Shown: positions 1 through 6,438 of the stretch, piece after piece
How positions within the stretch are numbered: the first letter of the stretch is position 1
How the letters are laid out: each line of letters opens with the position of its first letter
Assembly (NCBI GenBank): GCA_934702165.1
Contig: CAKUYG010000027.1
Location: 1-16,477 of the forward strand
Direction of reading: 5' to 3'
Length of the DNA stretch: 16,477 nucleotides
Source: an uncultured Bacteroidales bacterium
Lineage (GTDB): Bacteria; Bacteroidota; Bacteroidia; Bacteroidales; UBA932
Translations under genes and position numbers: made by a program
The notes under the pieces: model-generated
What the model was told of the DNA's origin: nothing
The model's input: the letters and a program-made list of their open reading frames with translations, nothing else
Database searches by the model: none

Positions 1-1
1 G

Positions 2-1750
2 GCTTATGCTCTCCGTGCTACCGTCTACTACGATATTACCCGCTACTATGGTGACGTTTTCTATGTGACCAAGGCTGGCGAGGACGGTGGTGAGAACCTC
101 ACCAACCGTGACTATATCATCGAAAGTGAACTTGAGAATCTGTATCGTGTTGAGCCACTTCTCTATACTATCGGTCAGAACGGTCACTATTCCGATCAGA
201 TGACCCGCAACTATGTTGACGGTCTTATCGGTCGTATGTGCTTCATGGAGGCTGGCTATCAGACTCGTCGTACAGATCTCGGCGCAGATTTCTATACCGA
301 TAAGGACGGCAATGCTCTTCAGTTTGACGTTTGGGGAACTGACGCCGATGCAAATGCCCAGTATGCCCGCCGCAAGGATTGGAAGAAATTCTATGATGCT
401 GCACTCCCTTATCTCAAGAAAGCTGTAGAGCAGCCTGGTGAGGCAGCACTCACCACTGTGGATCCTCGTTCTGACAATAAGGGCCGTGTTTATGACAACC
501 CGTTCCAGTATTACTTCCAGCAGGTAAACGAGCAGAAGAAGGCCACTGAGACTATTTATGAGGTTACCATGAAGGAGAACGGTGGCTCACGTATCGCCTA
601 CAACTTCGGACGTGGTTCAGGCGGAGCCTCTCCTGCAATGCCTCCTAAGGCCAATGCTCAGATCTGCTCTTATCCTGAAGTTTACTATGGTGAGTTTGAT
701 CCTCAGGACAAGCGCCGTGATGTTTCCATGAATGTTACCGGTTCTACCGGAACAGGTGTAGAGTCTCTCTATACATACACTCTCGGTAACCGTCTTACAA
801 TCGGTATAGGTCTCAACAAGTATGATCCTAACCGTGTTGAAACTCCGGATCTCCGTCAGCTCTACAGTGGTATTTCATATATCCACATGCGTCAGGCTGA
901 TATCATCCTCATGCTTGCAGAGGCTTATGCCCAGACCGGTAATGAGGGCGCTGCCCAGGCCGAGCTCAAGAAGGTGCACGACCGTGCTTATCCTGAGGCT
1001 GTACGTGATGCCAAGTTTGCCGAACTTCTTGCTACTCCGGCTTCAGAGACCCAGTCATCTCTTGTAGAGGCTATTCTCAAGGAGCGCCAGCTCGAGTTCC
1101 AGGGAGAGAATCTTCGTCGTTGGGATCTTGTCCGCAGCGGTAACTTCCCTAAGGTCGCTGTTGAGTTCCGCAAGAAGATGGTTGATCACATGGCTCAGCT
1201 CAAGGCTCAAGGTTATGCTGAGTTCAAAAATGGCAATCAGCTCCCTGCTTATGTTTGGACCAAGCTTGTTGATGCCAAAAAGGACTATGGCTTCCGCCTG
1301 ACCATGACGACTCCGGCCGGTCTTGACGAGACTTCAGATGAGTATGCGGTTCTTTATCCGGCATGGCGCGGTCAGCATGATGATTGGCAGGCAGCAAAGG
1401 ACTATCAGATCAATTCTCGTGGCAACAATGTCAAGGCTAATGTTGTGGAAGACTACACTAATCTTGCCATTCAGGGACTCTTCAAGTATATTGTTCCTGG
1501 CAGTGCTGAGGCACAGGCTCTTGAAGCCCGTGGCTATAAGCAGACCGCTTGGGCAGTAGGAATGTATACCCTCAAGGGTGTCGATGACCCTAATCAGGAG
1601 GCCGAGTGGAGTACCAAATTCATGGGTGGCTACTCGGATGCTGATTATGCTGCAAAGAAGGCTCCTATTTACCTCATCCCTATGGAGGAGACTGTCTGCG
1701 TCACTACTGGTATCAACAATGGTTACGGCTTCAAGTCTCGTACAAAGTAG
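2..1750 (+). CDS. SusD/RagB-family outer-membrane glycan-binding lipoprotein, 5' end outside window
   Basis: The reading frame is open from base 2, so the gene begins upstream of the window; the GTG at 65 is internal. SusD proteins are surface lipoproteins that cap a SusC TonB-dependent transporter and bind glycans for import. The first visible residues (AYALRATVYYDITRYYGDV) match the SusD N-terminal helical signature. Later come RQADIILMLAEAYAQTG, a TPR-like helix, and ERQLEFQGENLRRWDLVRSG, the hallmark C-terminal SusD motif. The protein ends with IPMEETVCVTTGINNGYGF, typical of the family's C-terminus. 582 residues are visible, and the missing signal peptide and first helices would bring it above 700, larger than the usual 500-600. 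Its SusC partner is presumably upstream and unseen. Codons are strongly biased to CGT, GCT and CTC/CTT, unlike the genes after 3500, which may reflect high expression. Family assignment is certain; the ligand is unknown. Confidence 0.95.
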   Translation, partial: AYALRATVYYDITRYYGDVFYVTKAGEDGGENLTNRDYIIESELENLYRVEPLLYTIGQNGHYSDQMTRNYVDGLIGRMCFMEAGYQTRRTDLGADFYTDKDGNALQFDVWGTDADANAQYARRKDWKKFYDAALPYLKKAVEQPGEAALTTVDPRSDNKGRVYDNPFQYYFQQVNEQKKATETIYEVTMKENGGSRIAYNFGRGSGGASPAMPPKANAQICSYPEVYYGEFDPQDKRRDVSMNVTGSTGTGVESLYTYTLGNRLTIGIGLNKYDPNRVETPDLRQLYSGISYIHMRQADIILMLAEAYAQTGNEGAAQAELKKVHDRAYPEAVRDAKFAELLATPASETQSSLVEAILKERQLEFQGENLRRWDLVRSGNFPKVAVEFRKKMVDHMAQLKAQGYAEFKNGNQLPAYVWTKLVDAKKDYGFRLTMTTPAGLDETSDEYAVLYPAWRGQHDDWQAAKDYQINSRGNNVKANVVEDYTNLAIQGLFKYIVPGSAEAQALEARGYKQTAWAVGMYTLKGVDDPNQEAEWSTKFMGGYSDADYAAKKAPIYLIPMEETVCVTTGINNGYGFKSRTK

Positions 1751-1771
1751 TAATCTGTTGACATAATTGAC

Positions 1772-1808
1772 CAAGGCGGACTCAAAAGAGTCCGCCTTGT
1801 TTTTTTTT
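1772..1808 (+). terminator. Intrinsic terminator after the SusD gene
   Basis: A perfect 12-bp stem (1772-1783 pairs with 1788-1799) closes on an AAAA loop and is followed at once by nine T residues (1800-1808). It lies 21 nt after the SusD stop codon, so the SusC/SusD transcript very probably ends here and the small lipoprotein gene downstream is a separate unit. Confidence 0.93.
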
Positions 1809-1846
1809 CAAAATTATGCCTATCTTGCGCAAAACGTTACTATACA

Positions 1847-2359
1847 ATGAAAAAGTTGTTTGTTTTTGCGGCCATTGCTTTGGGAGTGATAGGCTGCTCG
1901 AAGATGGAGACAGGTGACATAATGCCGGTTTCTTTTGATTCCGAGACCGGCGTGGACCTGTTCTCGGACGACCATGGGACTGCTTCTGCGTTGCTGGAGC
2001 AGAACGGTTTTGATTTAGGTGAACGCCCTGGTGACAATGGAGTCTGGGTTGCAGGAGAAGGCGCTGTCGTTATCAACGACAAGGCGGTCATAGATGAGGT
2101 CGTGAAAGAATTTTGTCTGGAGTCGAAGATTTCTGATGGACTGGAGAATTATTCTCTTCTTGTCGGTTATGCCGTCACAGGTAATACGGGCGGATACGAG
2201 GTCAGCCAGTGTGTGAGGACCACTGACGGAGTCAGCCTGAGCCTGCGGATAGAACAAGTCGGACATGGAAATTGTATTCCTGGATATGCGTACTTTATGG
2301 CTTTATATCCGAAGCTGCCGTCCGGCCCTGTCAGCAGAATCTACCGCACTGATTTGTAG
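1847..2359 (+). CDS. Small putative lipoprotein, function unknown
   Basis: 170 residues. The N-terminus MKKLFVFAAIALGVIGCSK is a lipoprotein signal peptide: two lysines, a hydrophobic core, and the lipobox V-I-G with acceptor Cys17. The mature part is acidic near its start, with an SDDHG segment around residues 41-45, and ends in a probable beta-rich region (SLSLRIEQ, YFMALYPKLPSG, IYRTDL). I do not recognise a named family. The ATG at 1847 is the only start that keeps the signal peptide intact. It follows the SusD terminator by about 40 nt, and I see no clear TAnnTTTG box in that gap, so its promoter is unresolved. At 170 residues it is too small to be a typical SusE/SusF-like glycan-binding protein. 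The lipobox makes it a credible real gene; no function is claimed. Confidence 0.72.
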   Translation: MKKLFVFAAIALGVIGCSKMETGDIMPVSFDSETGVDLFSDDHGTASALLEQNGFDLGERPGDNGVWVAGEGAVVINDKAVIDEVVKEFCLESKISDGLENYSLLVGYAVTGNTGGYEVSQCVRTTDGVSLSLRIEQVGHGNCIPGYAYFMALYPKLPSGPVSRIYRTDL

Positions 2360-2372
2360 GGCTTTATATCTT

Positions 2373-2415
2373 TCTACTTCGCAAAAATGCAATTTTATGA
2401 TTTTTGCGAAGTAGA
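2373..2415. repeat. Long inverted repeat between converging genes
   Basis: Arms 2373-2388 and 2400-2415 are perfect reverse complements (16 bp, left arm TCTACTTCGCAAAAAT) around an 11-nt loop. It lies 13 nt after the stop of the small lipoprotein and downstream of the minus-strand toxin-antitoxin genes. It could stop transcription from both sides, but no T-run follows either arm, so it is not a classical terminator. A protein-bound or mobile-element-derived palindrome is equally possible. Confidence 0.75.
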
Positions 2416-2461
2416 TTTCTGCTGAAACTCGTGTGGGTGGCGTAAGGTAGGGGTGAAAAAA

Positions 2462-2645
2462 GGCGAGTGCTGTGCCGCCGACAAGTCTGGTATCCTTTAA
2501 CGATAAGTTCCCAGTCCTTCATCTGCCCGAATTCCAATACGCGTTTTACGACAAAGGGTGCATTGGATTCAAGGTCAATACTACCTTTATCTGTGTCCCA
2601 GAAAAGGTAGTCAGAGAGAGACTGTATATATTCAGCATCGATCAT
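2462..2645 (-). pseudogene. Remnant of an AbiE-type TA locus: truncated DUF6922-like antitoxin joined to an AbiEii toxin motif
   Basis: Read on the minus strand from the ATG at 2645, the first 51 codons (SLSDYLFWDTDKGSIDLES, then NAPFVVKRVLEFGQ and KDWELIVKGY) match the start of the small DUF6922-like proteins of Bacteroidota. From memory, these sit just upstream of AbiEii/AbiGii nucleotidyltransferase toxins. Homology then stops: the rest of the open frame, to 2364, looks like junk. One base out of frame, 2494-2462 reads DTRLVGGTALA, which resembles the LVGGTALAL motif near the N-terminus of AbiEii nucleotidyltransferases. So the antitoxin C-terminus and toxin N-terminus have been deleted and the ends fused near 2489-2495, where both parents could share GATAC; the rest of the toxin is also gone. 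It follows the intact HigBA-like pair on the same strand. The antitoxin part is recognised with good confidence; the toxin motif rests on 11 residues. Confidence 0.7.
2481..2500. repeat. Imperfect direct repeat, copy A
   Basis: ACAAGTCTGGTATCCTTTAA matches 3465-3485 apart from one extra base and two substitutions; the core TCTGGTATCYTTTAA is shared over 15 bp with a single C/T difference. This copy lies on the junction of the AbiE-type remnant. The pair flanks about 960 bp holding the antitoxin fragment and the HigBA-like genes. Confidence 0.6.
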
Positions 2646-2709
2646 GTAGACAAATGTATTAATTCAGCCAACTCGCTTTTTATTTGTAGAGATATTTCTT
2701 AAAGGCATC

Positions 2710-3042
2710 TTACCACAATGCTATTTTCCCGGCAATACCTAAATCAAGAGTTGCGGTCGTTATTCCCAATGCTTGGAACACACGGCTCATTGTGGGCAAT
2801 GTTATAATACTTGTACCTTTCTCTAATTTGGAAATTTGAGCACGTTGTACACCAATGCGCTCACCAAGTTCTTCCTGGGTGAGATTTTGAGCCAATCGAG
2901 CCTTGCGTATGGCTTCACCTACAATGTAGGCATTCACATCCTCTTTGAGCTTGGCTTCCATTGCTTCACGCTCTGACGTACCTCGTTTACCCCAGAGTTT
3001 GTCTTTCATGTTGTCTGCTGGTATCAATTTCATCTGTGCCAT
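2710..3042 (-). CDS. XRE-family HTH antitoxin (HigA-like)
   Basis: 110 residues. The central-to-C-terminal part is a Cro/C1-type helix-turn-helix: AIRKARLAQNLTQEELGERI (residues 44-63), then GVQRAQISKLEKG, then a helical tail ending TATLDLGIAGKIALW. The N-terminal 40 residues are charged and would be the toxin-contacting or linker part. It starts 2 nt after the stop of the toxin gene, so the two are co-transcribed in the toxin-first order typical of HigBA. Antitoxins of this type neutralise their toxin and bind their own promoter; the likely operator is the region above 3390. Some spacing upstream of the HTH is longer than in minimal antitoxins. The family call is firm; activity is inferred from the pairing. 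Confidence 0.88.
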   Translation of the reverse strand: MAQMKLIPADNMKDKLWGKRGTSEREAMEAKLKEDVNAYIVGEAIRKARLAQNLTQEELGERIGVQRAQISKLEKGTSIITLPTMSRVFQALGITTATLDLGIAGKIALW

Positions 3043-3044
3043 AA

Positions 3045-3389
3045 CTATTTCTTTTTATTATTAAAGTACTCTTTCCTTATTTCCTCTGCTTTGGCAATCT
3101 CTTTTAATGGTGTCTTTTGCGTTTTCTTGATTATGCCATGCGTAGCAATAACCAACGTGTCTTCCTCGGTATCCCAAAAGGAAAAAAGTCTGTAGCAGAT
3201 GCCATTATTGAGAGTGCGAAACTCCCATATTTCGGTATTTTCAAGTTTTTTGAAGATGTCAACTTTCATCACTCCTTTCTCGACCAAGAAGATATTGTAG
3301 TAAATCTTCTGTCGCGCTTTGAATGACTGTGCATCCAAAAAGGCTTGTGCTTCTTCTGTCAACATCACTTTAAGTTTGTTGATGCTCAT
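3045..3389 (-). CDS. RelE/ParE-superfamily toxin, Gp49/HigB-like
   Basis: 114 residues. The core FKKLENTEIWEFRTLNNGIC followed by YRLFSFWDTEEDTLVIATHG and then IIKKTQKTPLKEIAKAEEIR is the pattern of Gp49-like HigB toxins (PF05973): a beta-sheet with a W-E-x-R strand, a Y-R-x-F strand, a strand ending in H-G, then a K-K-T-x-K-T-P segment and a basic C-terminal helix. Such toxins are ribosome-dependent mRNA endonucleases. The gene opens a two-gene minus-strand operon with the XRE antitoxin 2 nt downstream. A TATCTTTG box lies 18 nt upstream of the ATG, giving a very short leader. Nothing suggests inactivation: the frame is intact and of the usual length. Confidence 0.88.
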   Translation of the reverse strand: MSINKLKVMLTEEAQAFLDAQSFKARQKIYYNIFLVEKGVMKVDIFKKLENTEIWEFRTLNNGICYRLFSFWDTEEDTLVIATHGIIKKTQKTPLKEIAKAEEIRKEYFNNKKK

Positions 3390-3406
3390 TTTATCTGATT
3401 ATGCTG

Positions 3407-3414
3407 CAAAGATA
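3407..3414 (-). promoter_or_regulatory. -7 box of the toxin-antitoxin operon promoter
   Basis: On the minus strand this reads TATCTTTG, a perfect match to the Bacteroidota -7 consensus TAnnTTTG. Two TTTG candidates for the -33 box lie upstream, but their spacing (12 and 24 nt) is off the usual 19-21. Transcription would start about 10 nt before the toxin ATG. Confidence 0.55.
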
Positions 3415-3464
3415 GTATTTTGTTTCCAAATAACGATACAAATGACATTTATTAATGATACGCC

Positions 3465-3485
3465 ACAAATTCTGGTATCTTTTAA
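3465..3485. repeat. Imperfect direct repeat, copy B
   Basis: Partner of the copy at 2481-2500, in the same orientation. On the minus strand this copy reads DTRICGVSL in one frame, faintly echoing the DTRLVGGTA of copy A, so it may be a second decayed fragment of the same toxin gene rather than an insertion-site duplication. Confidence 0.5.
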
Positions 3486-3501
3486 TAATTGCCATATTCC
3501 G

Positions 3502-3535
3502 AAGAAGGCCGGCGGAAATTTCCGCCGGCCTTCTT
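3502..3535 (-). terminator. Perfect 34-nt palindrome, terminator of the CE15-sulfatase operon
   Basis: Bases 3502-3518 are the exact reverse complement of 3519-3535: a GC-rich arm (GGCCGGCGG) with an AAATTT centre. It begins 18 nt after the sulfatase stop on the minus strand and is followed there by TTCTTC-type sequence, consistent with an intrinsic terminator. Its symmetry means it could act on either strand. Confidence 0.8.
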
Positions 3536-3553
3536 TGAGTGCTGTGCCATCGC

Positions 3554-5059
3554 TTACAGTTCCCGCTGGCCCTTGACGTATTCTTCGGCCATCTGGTGGA
3601 ACTTCTCCACGAGGGAGGCGAGTTCCGGCTGGTCCGCGAGGTTCACGAGCTCGTGCGGGTCGTTGACCTCATCGATGAGCATGCGTCCTGCTCCGGCACC
3701 GTAGAACTCTGCATAGCGCCAGCGCTCCGTGCGGATGCCGACTCCGGTGATGCCCTTGCCGTGGTTGTCCCATACGGTGTAGGCCGGCTTGTCGAACTCG
3801 GCGTCAGGGTTGTCCAGAAGCGCCGCGAAGCTCTTGCCCTCAAGGTACTCGTTTTTCGGGAGACCGCAGAGCTCCACGAGGGTAGGGTAGATGTCGAGGT
3901 TCTCCGTGATGCGGTATGTCACCTTGCCGTTGCCCTTGGCGCGCGGATCCACCACCACGAGCGGGGTGTTGGTCGCCTCTTCCCAGAGCGAGCCGGCCTT
4001 AGACCACTTGCCCTTCTCGCCGAGCATGAACCCGTGGTCAACGCAGAACACGATGATGGTGTTGTCCCTCAGGCCCGCTTCATCGAGGGCTGCGATGAGC
4101 CTGCCCACGTTCCAGTCCACATAGCTGATGCAGGCCCAGTAGGCGCGGATGAATGATTTGGCGTCCTCCGGGCTGCTGCGGCGGTTGATGAACACGTCGG
4201 CGTTGATCTCCCTGATGGAGCCTGCCGGGAAACCGCGCGGGATCATCGGGTATGTGCAGAAATCTTCCGCGAGAGGGATGTCGTCGGTGTTGTAGAGATT
4301 GAAGAATCTCTGCGGCGCGATGCACGGGGTGTGAGGCTTGGAGTAGCCGCAGGCGATGAAGAACGGTTCGTCCTTCTTGGCTGCGGACTTGATGAACTCT
4401 ATGGCCTTGTCGGTGTTGGTCTCTTCGCTCTTGTAGCGTTCCTCGTCGGCGAACCAGCGGTCGGACTCGGCACCGTGCCCGACATTGTACTCGTCTCCCG
4501 GCACAAGCTCCCTCATGCCGTTTTTCTTGATGAGATTCTTTCCGCCTCCGCGGCTCTCGACCCAGATACGGTGCTCGTCATTGGATACATGCGACGGCTT
4601 GAAGTCGCCGACGCCCTTGTTGCGGCGGCGCTCCCAGCCACCGAAGTCCCAGGCGTCGCTGTCCTCGATTCCGGAGTGGAAGATCTTCCCGGACACGTAG
4701 GTCGTGTAGCCGTGGTTCTTGAAGTACATCGGGAGGCTCTGCCATTCCGGGTGATCGGCTCCCCACCACGGGGAGTTGTTGTAGATCATCGTTGAAGTCG
4801 GCTTGTGACCGGAGAGCAACGAGGTGCGGGACGGGCCGGAGAGCGGGTATTGGCAGTAGTTGTGCTGGAACAGTACGCCCTCGGAGGCGAGTTTGTCGAA
4901 ATTCGGGGTGTGCATCTGCGGCGTGCCGTAGATTTTCCAGTCTGTGCGCATGTCATCCGACATGATGAACAGCACGTTCATCTTCGGCTCCGCGCCTGTG
5001 GCCATCGCGGCTCCGGCTACAAGGCCGAGCCCGACGGCAGGGATCATTTTTTTTGTCAT
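3554..5059 (-). CDS. Secreted S1-family sulfatase, iduronate-2-sulfatase-like, serine type
   Basis: 501 residues with an N-terminal signal peptide (hydrophobic stretch about residues 5-22). It hydrolyses sulfate esters, probably from glycans in the periplasm. Visible motifs: metal-binding Asp35-Asp36 in FIMSDD; active-site signature S74-G-P-S-R-T-S-L-L-S-G, where Ser74 would be oxidised to formylglycine; Lys125/His128 in SGKIFH; Lys241/His243 in KPHTP; Asp341-His342 in VDHG; Lys351 in GEKGKWSK. Overall layout, including the VDHGFMLGEKGKW segment, resembles human iduronate-2-sulfatase and the CAZy-style S1_7 group. A serine at position 74 means maturation depends on the anaerobic radical-SAM enzyme anSME, not encoded here. 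The gene starts 9 nt after the CE15 gene ends, so they form one operon closed by the palindrome at 3502-3535. Sulfatase identity is certain; the subfamily and substrate are inferred. Confidence 0.95.
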   Translation of the reverse strand: MTKKMIPAVGLGLVAGAAMATGAEPKMNVLFIMSDDMRTDWKIYGTPQMHTPNFDKLASEGVLFQHNYCQYPLSGPSRTSLLSGHKPTSTMIYNNSPWWGADHPEWQSLPMYFKNHGYTTYVSGKIFHSGIEDSDAWDFGGWERRRNKGVGDFKPSHVSNDEHRIWVESRGGGKNLIKKNGMRELVPGDEYNVGHGAESDRWFADEERYKSEETNTDKAIEFIKSAAKKDEPFFIACGYSKPHTPCIAPQRFFNLYNTDDIPLAEDFCTYPMIPRGFPAGSIREINADVFINRRSSPEDAKSFIRAYWACISYVDWNVGRLIAALDEAGLRDNTIIVFCVDHGFMLGEKGKWSKAGSLWEEATNTPLVVVDPRAKGNGKVTYRITENLDIYPTLVELCGLPKNEYLEGKSFAALLDNPDAEFDKPAYTVWDNHGKGITGVGIRTERWRYAEFYGAGAGRMLIDEVNDPHELVNLADQPELASLVEKFHQMAEEYVKGQREL

Positions 5060-5068
5060 TGTGGTATT

Positions 5069-6361
5069 TTAAAGGTAAAGTTTGATGAAGTCGAGGTAGT
5101 ACTTCCAGTCCTGCGGCAGTACGCCGTGGCCCCCGTCGTGCATCACGAAGCCGAGGGTGTTGAAGATCGGCTTTTCCGGGGCGGGCATCACATTGGTGCC
5201 GAGGTCGTCCTTGCCGAGCAGCTCATAGACCGGACCTGCTTCCACTGCGGCGCAGAATTCTCCCTTGGCGTCCGACCATGTGTCGGTGCTGCCTGTGGAG
5301 AGGAGAAGCGGGCGAGGGGCCACGAGGGAAATGACGAGGTTGGCGTCCATCGGCATCTTGGTCACGTCGGAGGCGTATTTGCCGTAATTCGGCGCGAACT
5401 GATAGGAGTAGCGGGTAGGGTCGGTGAGGTGCGCCACGGTCTCGCCGAAGTTGCGGCGGCTCAGCGCGGCACCGCCCTCGCCTGAGCAGCTCGGTATCAC
5501 GACGGCGATCCTCTGGTCGCGCGCGCCAGCCCAGAGAGTGGTCTTGCCCAGACGTGAGCATCCTGTGAGGGCGATTCTCTTTGCGTCTATGTCAGGGTCT
5601 TTCTCGAAGTAGTCGATTACGTTGCTCACGCCCCATGCCCATGTGGACACCGCTCCCCACTCGTCGTCGGCGAAGCCTGTCTGCCCGTCCTTGAGGTAGA
5701 GGCTGCGCACTCCAAGGTAGATGCCTCCCTCGAAATCCGGCTCGAAATCGGTATAGCAGAGAGTTGCGAAACCGTAGCCCTCCTTGAGGTATTCCTTGAT
5801 GACGGAGTCGAGGGCGAACTTTGACGCTGCCGGATTGGACTCGGCGAGGCGCACTTTCTTGGTGTTTTTGTCCCAGCTGCGGCCCGGCTTGACTCCGGGG
5901 TCGGCCACCGTGATATTATTTGGGCTGAAGCTCAGGTTGAGAAGCAGCGGCACGGGGCCGTTGGCGTCTTTCGGCAGATAGATCAGGACATCGGCCCTCG
6001 GGCCTTCATTGTCTTTGGAAAAATATATGGTGACCTGCTTGCGCACCGCGCCGCCTTCCATGCCGAGGTCTTCCTTGACATCGTAGCGTACTTTGAGTTT
6101 TTTTGCCGGCCACTTGCCGTACTGGTTCTCCTCCACGATCTTGAGGACTTCCGGACGGCGTTTGCGGGTCCATTCCTTGGCTGTGGTGACTTTCTTGCCG
6201 TTGTTGAATGTAAGCGCATCCGGGAGCGTGGCTTTGTAGTCTCCGACTTTGGACTCGTCGTAGTTGACAGGGATGCCTGCAACGACATCCTGCTGTGCGT
6301 GGGCTGAACCTGCCGCAAGCATGCATGCGGCCAGGCTTAAAGCAAAAATCGAATGTTTCAT
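5069..6361 (-). CDS. CE15-like glucuronoyl esterase (alpha/beta hydrolase)
   Basis: 430 residues with signal peptide MKHSIFALSLAACMLAAG ending near AHA-QQ. CE15 enzymes cleave ester bonds to (methyl)glucuronic acid, classically between xylan side chains and lignin. The nucleophile motif TGCSRLGKTTLW places Ser269 in the family-typical G-C-S-R-x-G-K. Next come SCSGEGGAALSRRNFGE, where Glu295 is a likely acid residue of the triad and RRNFGE is a feature of bacterial CE15, and MHDGGHGVLPQDW with the likely catalytic His412. Length is normal for bacterial members. It heads the minus-strand operon with the sulfatase and diverges from the rhamnosidase gene across 77 bp, so all three are probably used on one substrate. 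A related acetyl-xylan-esterase-type hydrolase is a less likely alternative because of the GCSRxGK motif. Confidence 0.9.
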   Translation of the reverse strand: MKHSIFALSLAACMLAAGSAHAQQDVVAGIPVNYDESKVGDYKATLPDALTFNNGKKVTTAKEWTRKRRPEVLKIVEENQYGKWPAKKLKVRYDVKEDLGMEGGAVRKQVTIYFSKDNEGPRADVLIYLPKDANGPVPLLLNLSFSPNNITVADPGVKPGRSWDKNTKKVRLAESNPAASKFALDSVIKEYLKEGYGFATLCYTDFEPDFEGGIYLGVRSLYLKDGQTGFADDEWGAVSTWAWGVSNVIDYFEKDPDIDAKRIALTGCSRLGKTTLWAGARDQRIAVVIPSCSGEGGAALSRRNFGETVAHLTDPTRYSYQFAPNYGKYASDVTKMPMDANLVISLVAPRPLLLSTGSTDTWSDAKGEFCAAVEAGPVYELLGKDDLGTNVMPAPEKPIFNTLGFVMHDGGHGVLPQDWKYYLDFIKLYL

Positions 6362-6438
6362 CTGCTGGGTGGTTATTTGTTTCCACGAAATTAATCAAAA
6401 TTTCTTAACTTTACGAAATTGTTACCGCATAAAACAGT
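6362..6438. promoter_or_regulatory. Divergent promoter region between CE15 operon and rhamnosidase
   Basis: 77 bp, AT-rich. For the rhamnosidase, TAACTTTA at 6406-6413 matches TAnnTTTG at all but the last base. For the CE15 operon, minus-strand candidates are TAATTTCG (6393-6386) and AAATTTTG (6403-6396), each one base off. No -33 TTTG sits at the usual spacing for either. ACGAAATT occurs twice in direct orientation (6385-6392 and 6413-6420), 28 bp apart, a possible shared regulator site. Two promoters back to back in this space would be coordinated. Confidence 0.45.

Noticed and set aside
2364..2461. C-terminal part of the minus-strand open frame after the antitoxin fragment as a real protein tail
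   Set aside because: It reads through the out-of-frame toxin motif and one arm of the inverted repeat, so it is accidental coding.
2472..2702. Plus-strand open frame of 76 codons opposite the AbiE-type remnant
   Set aside because: The recognisable homology is on the minus strand; the plus-strand translation resembles nothing.
3539..5485. Several plus-strand open frames of 150-226 codons across the sulfatase and CE15 genes
   Set aside because: They are antisense to genes with clear catalytic motifs and signal peptides, and their translations show no family pattern.
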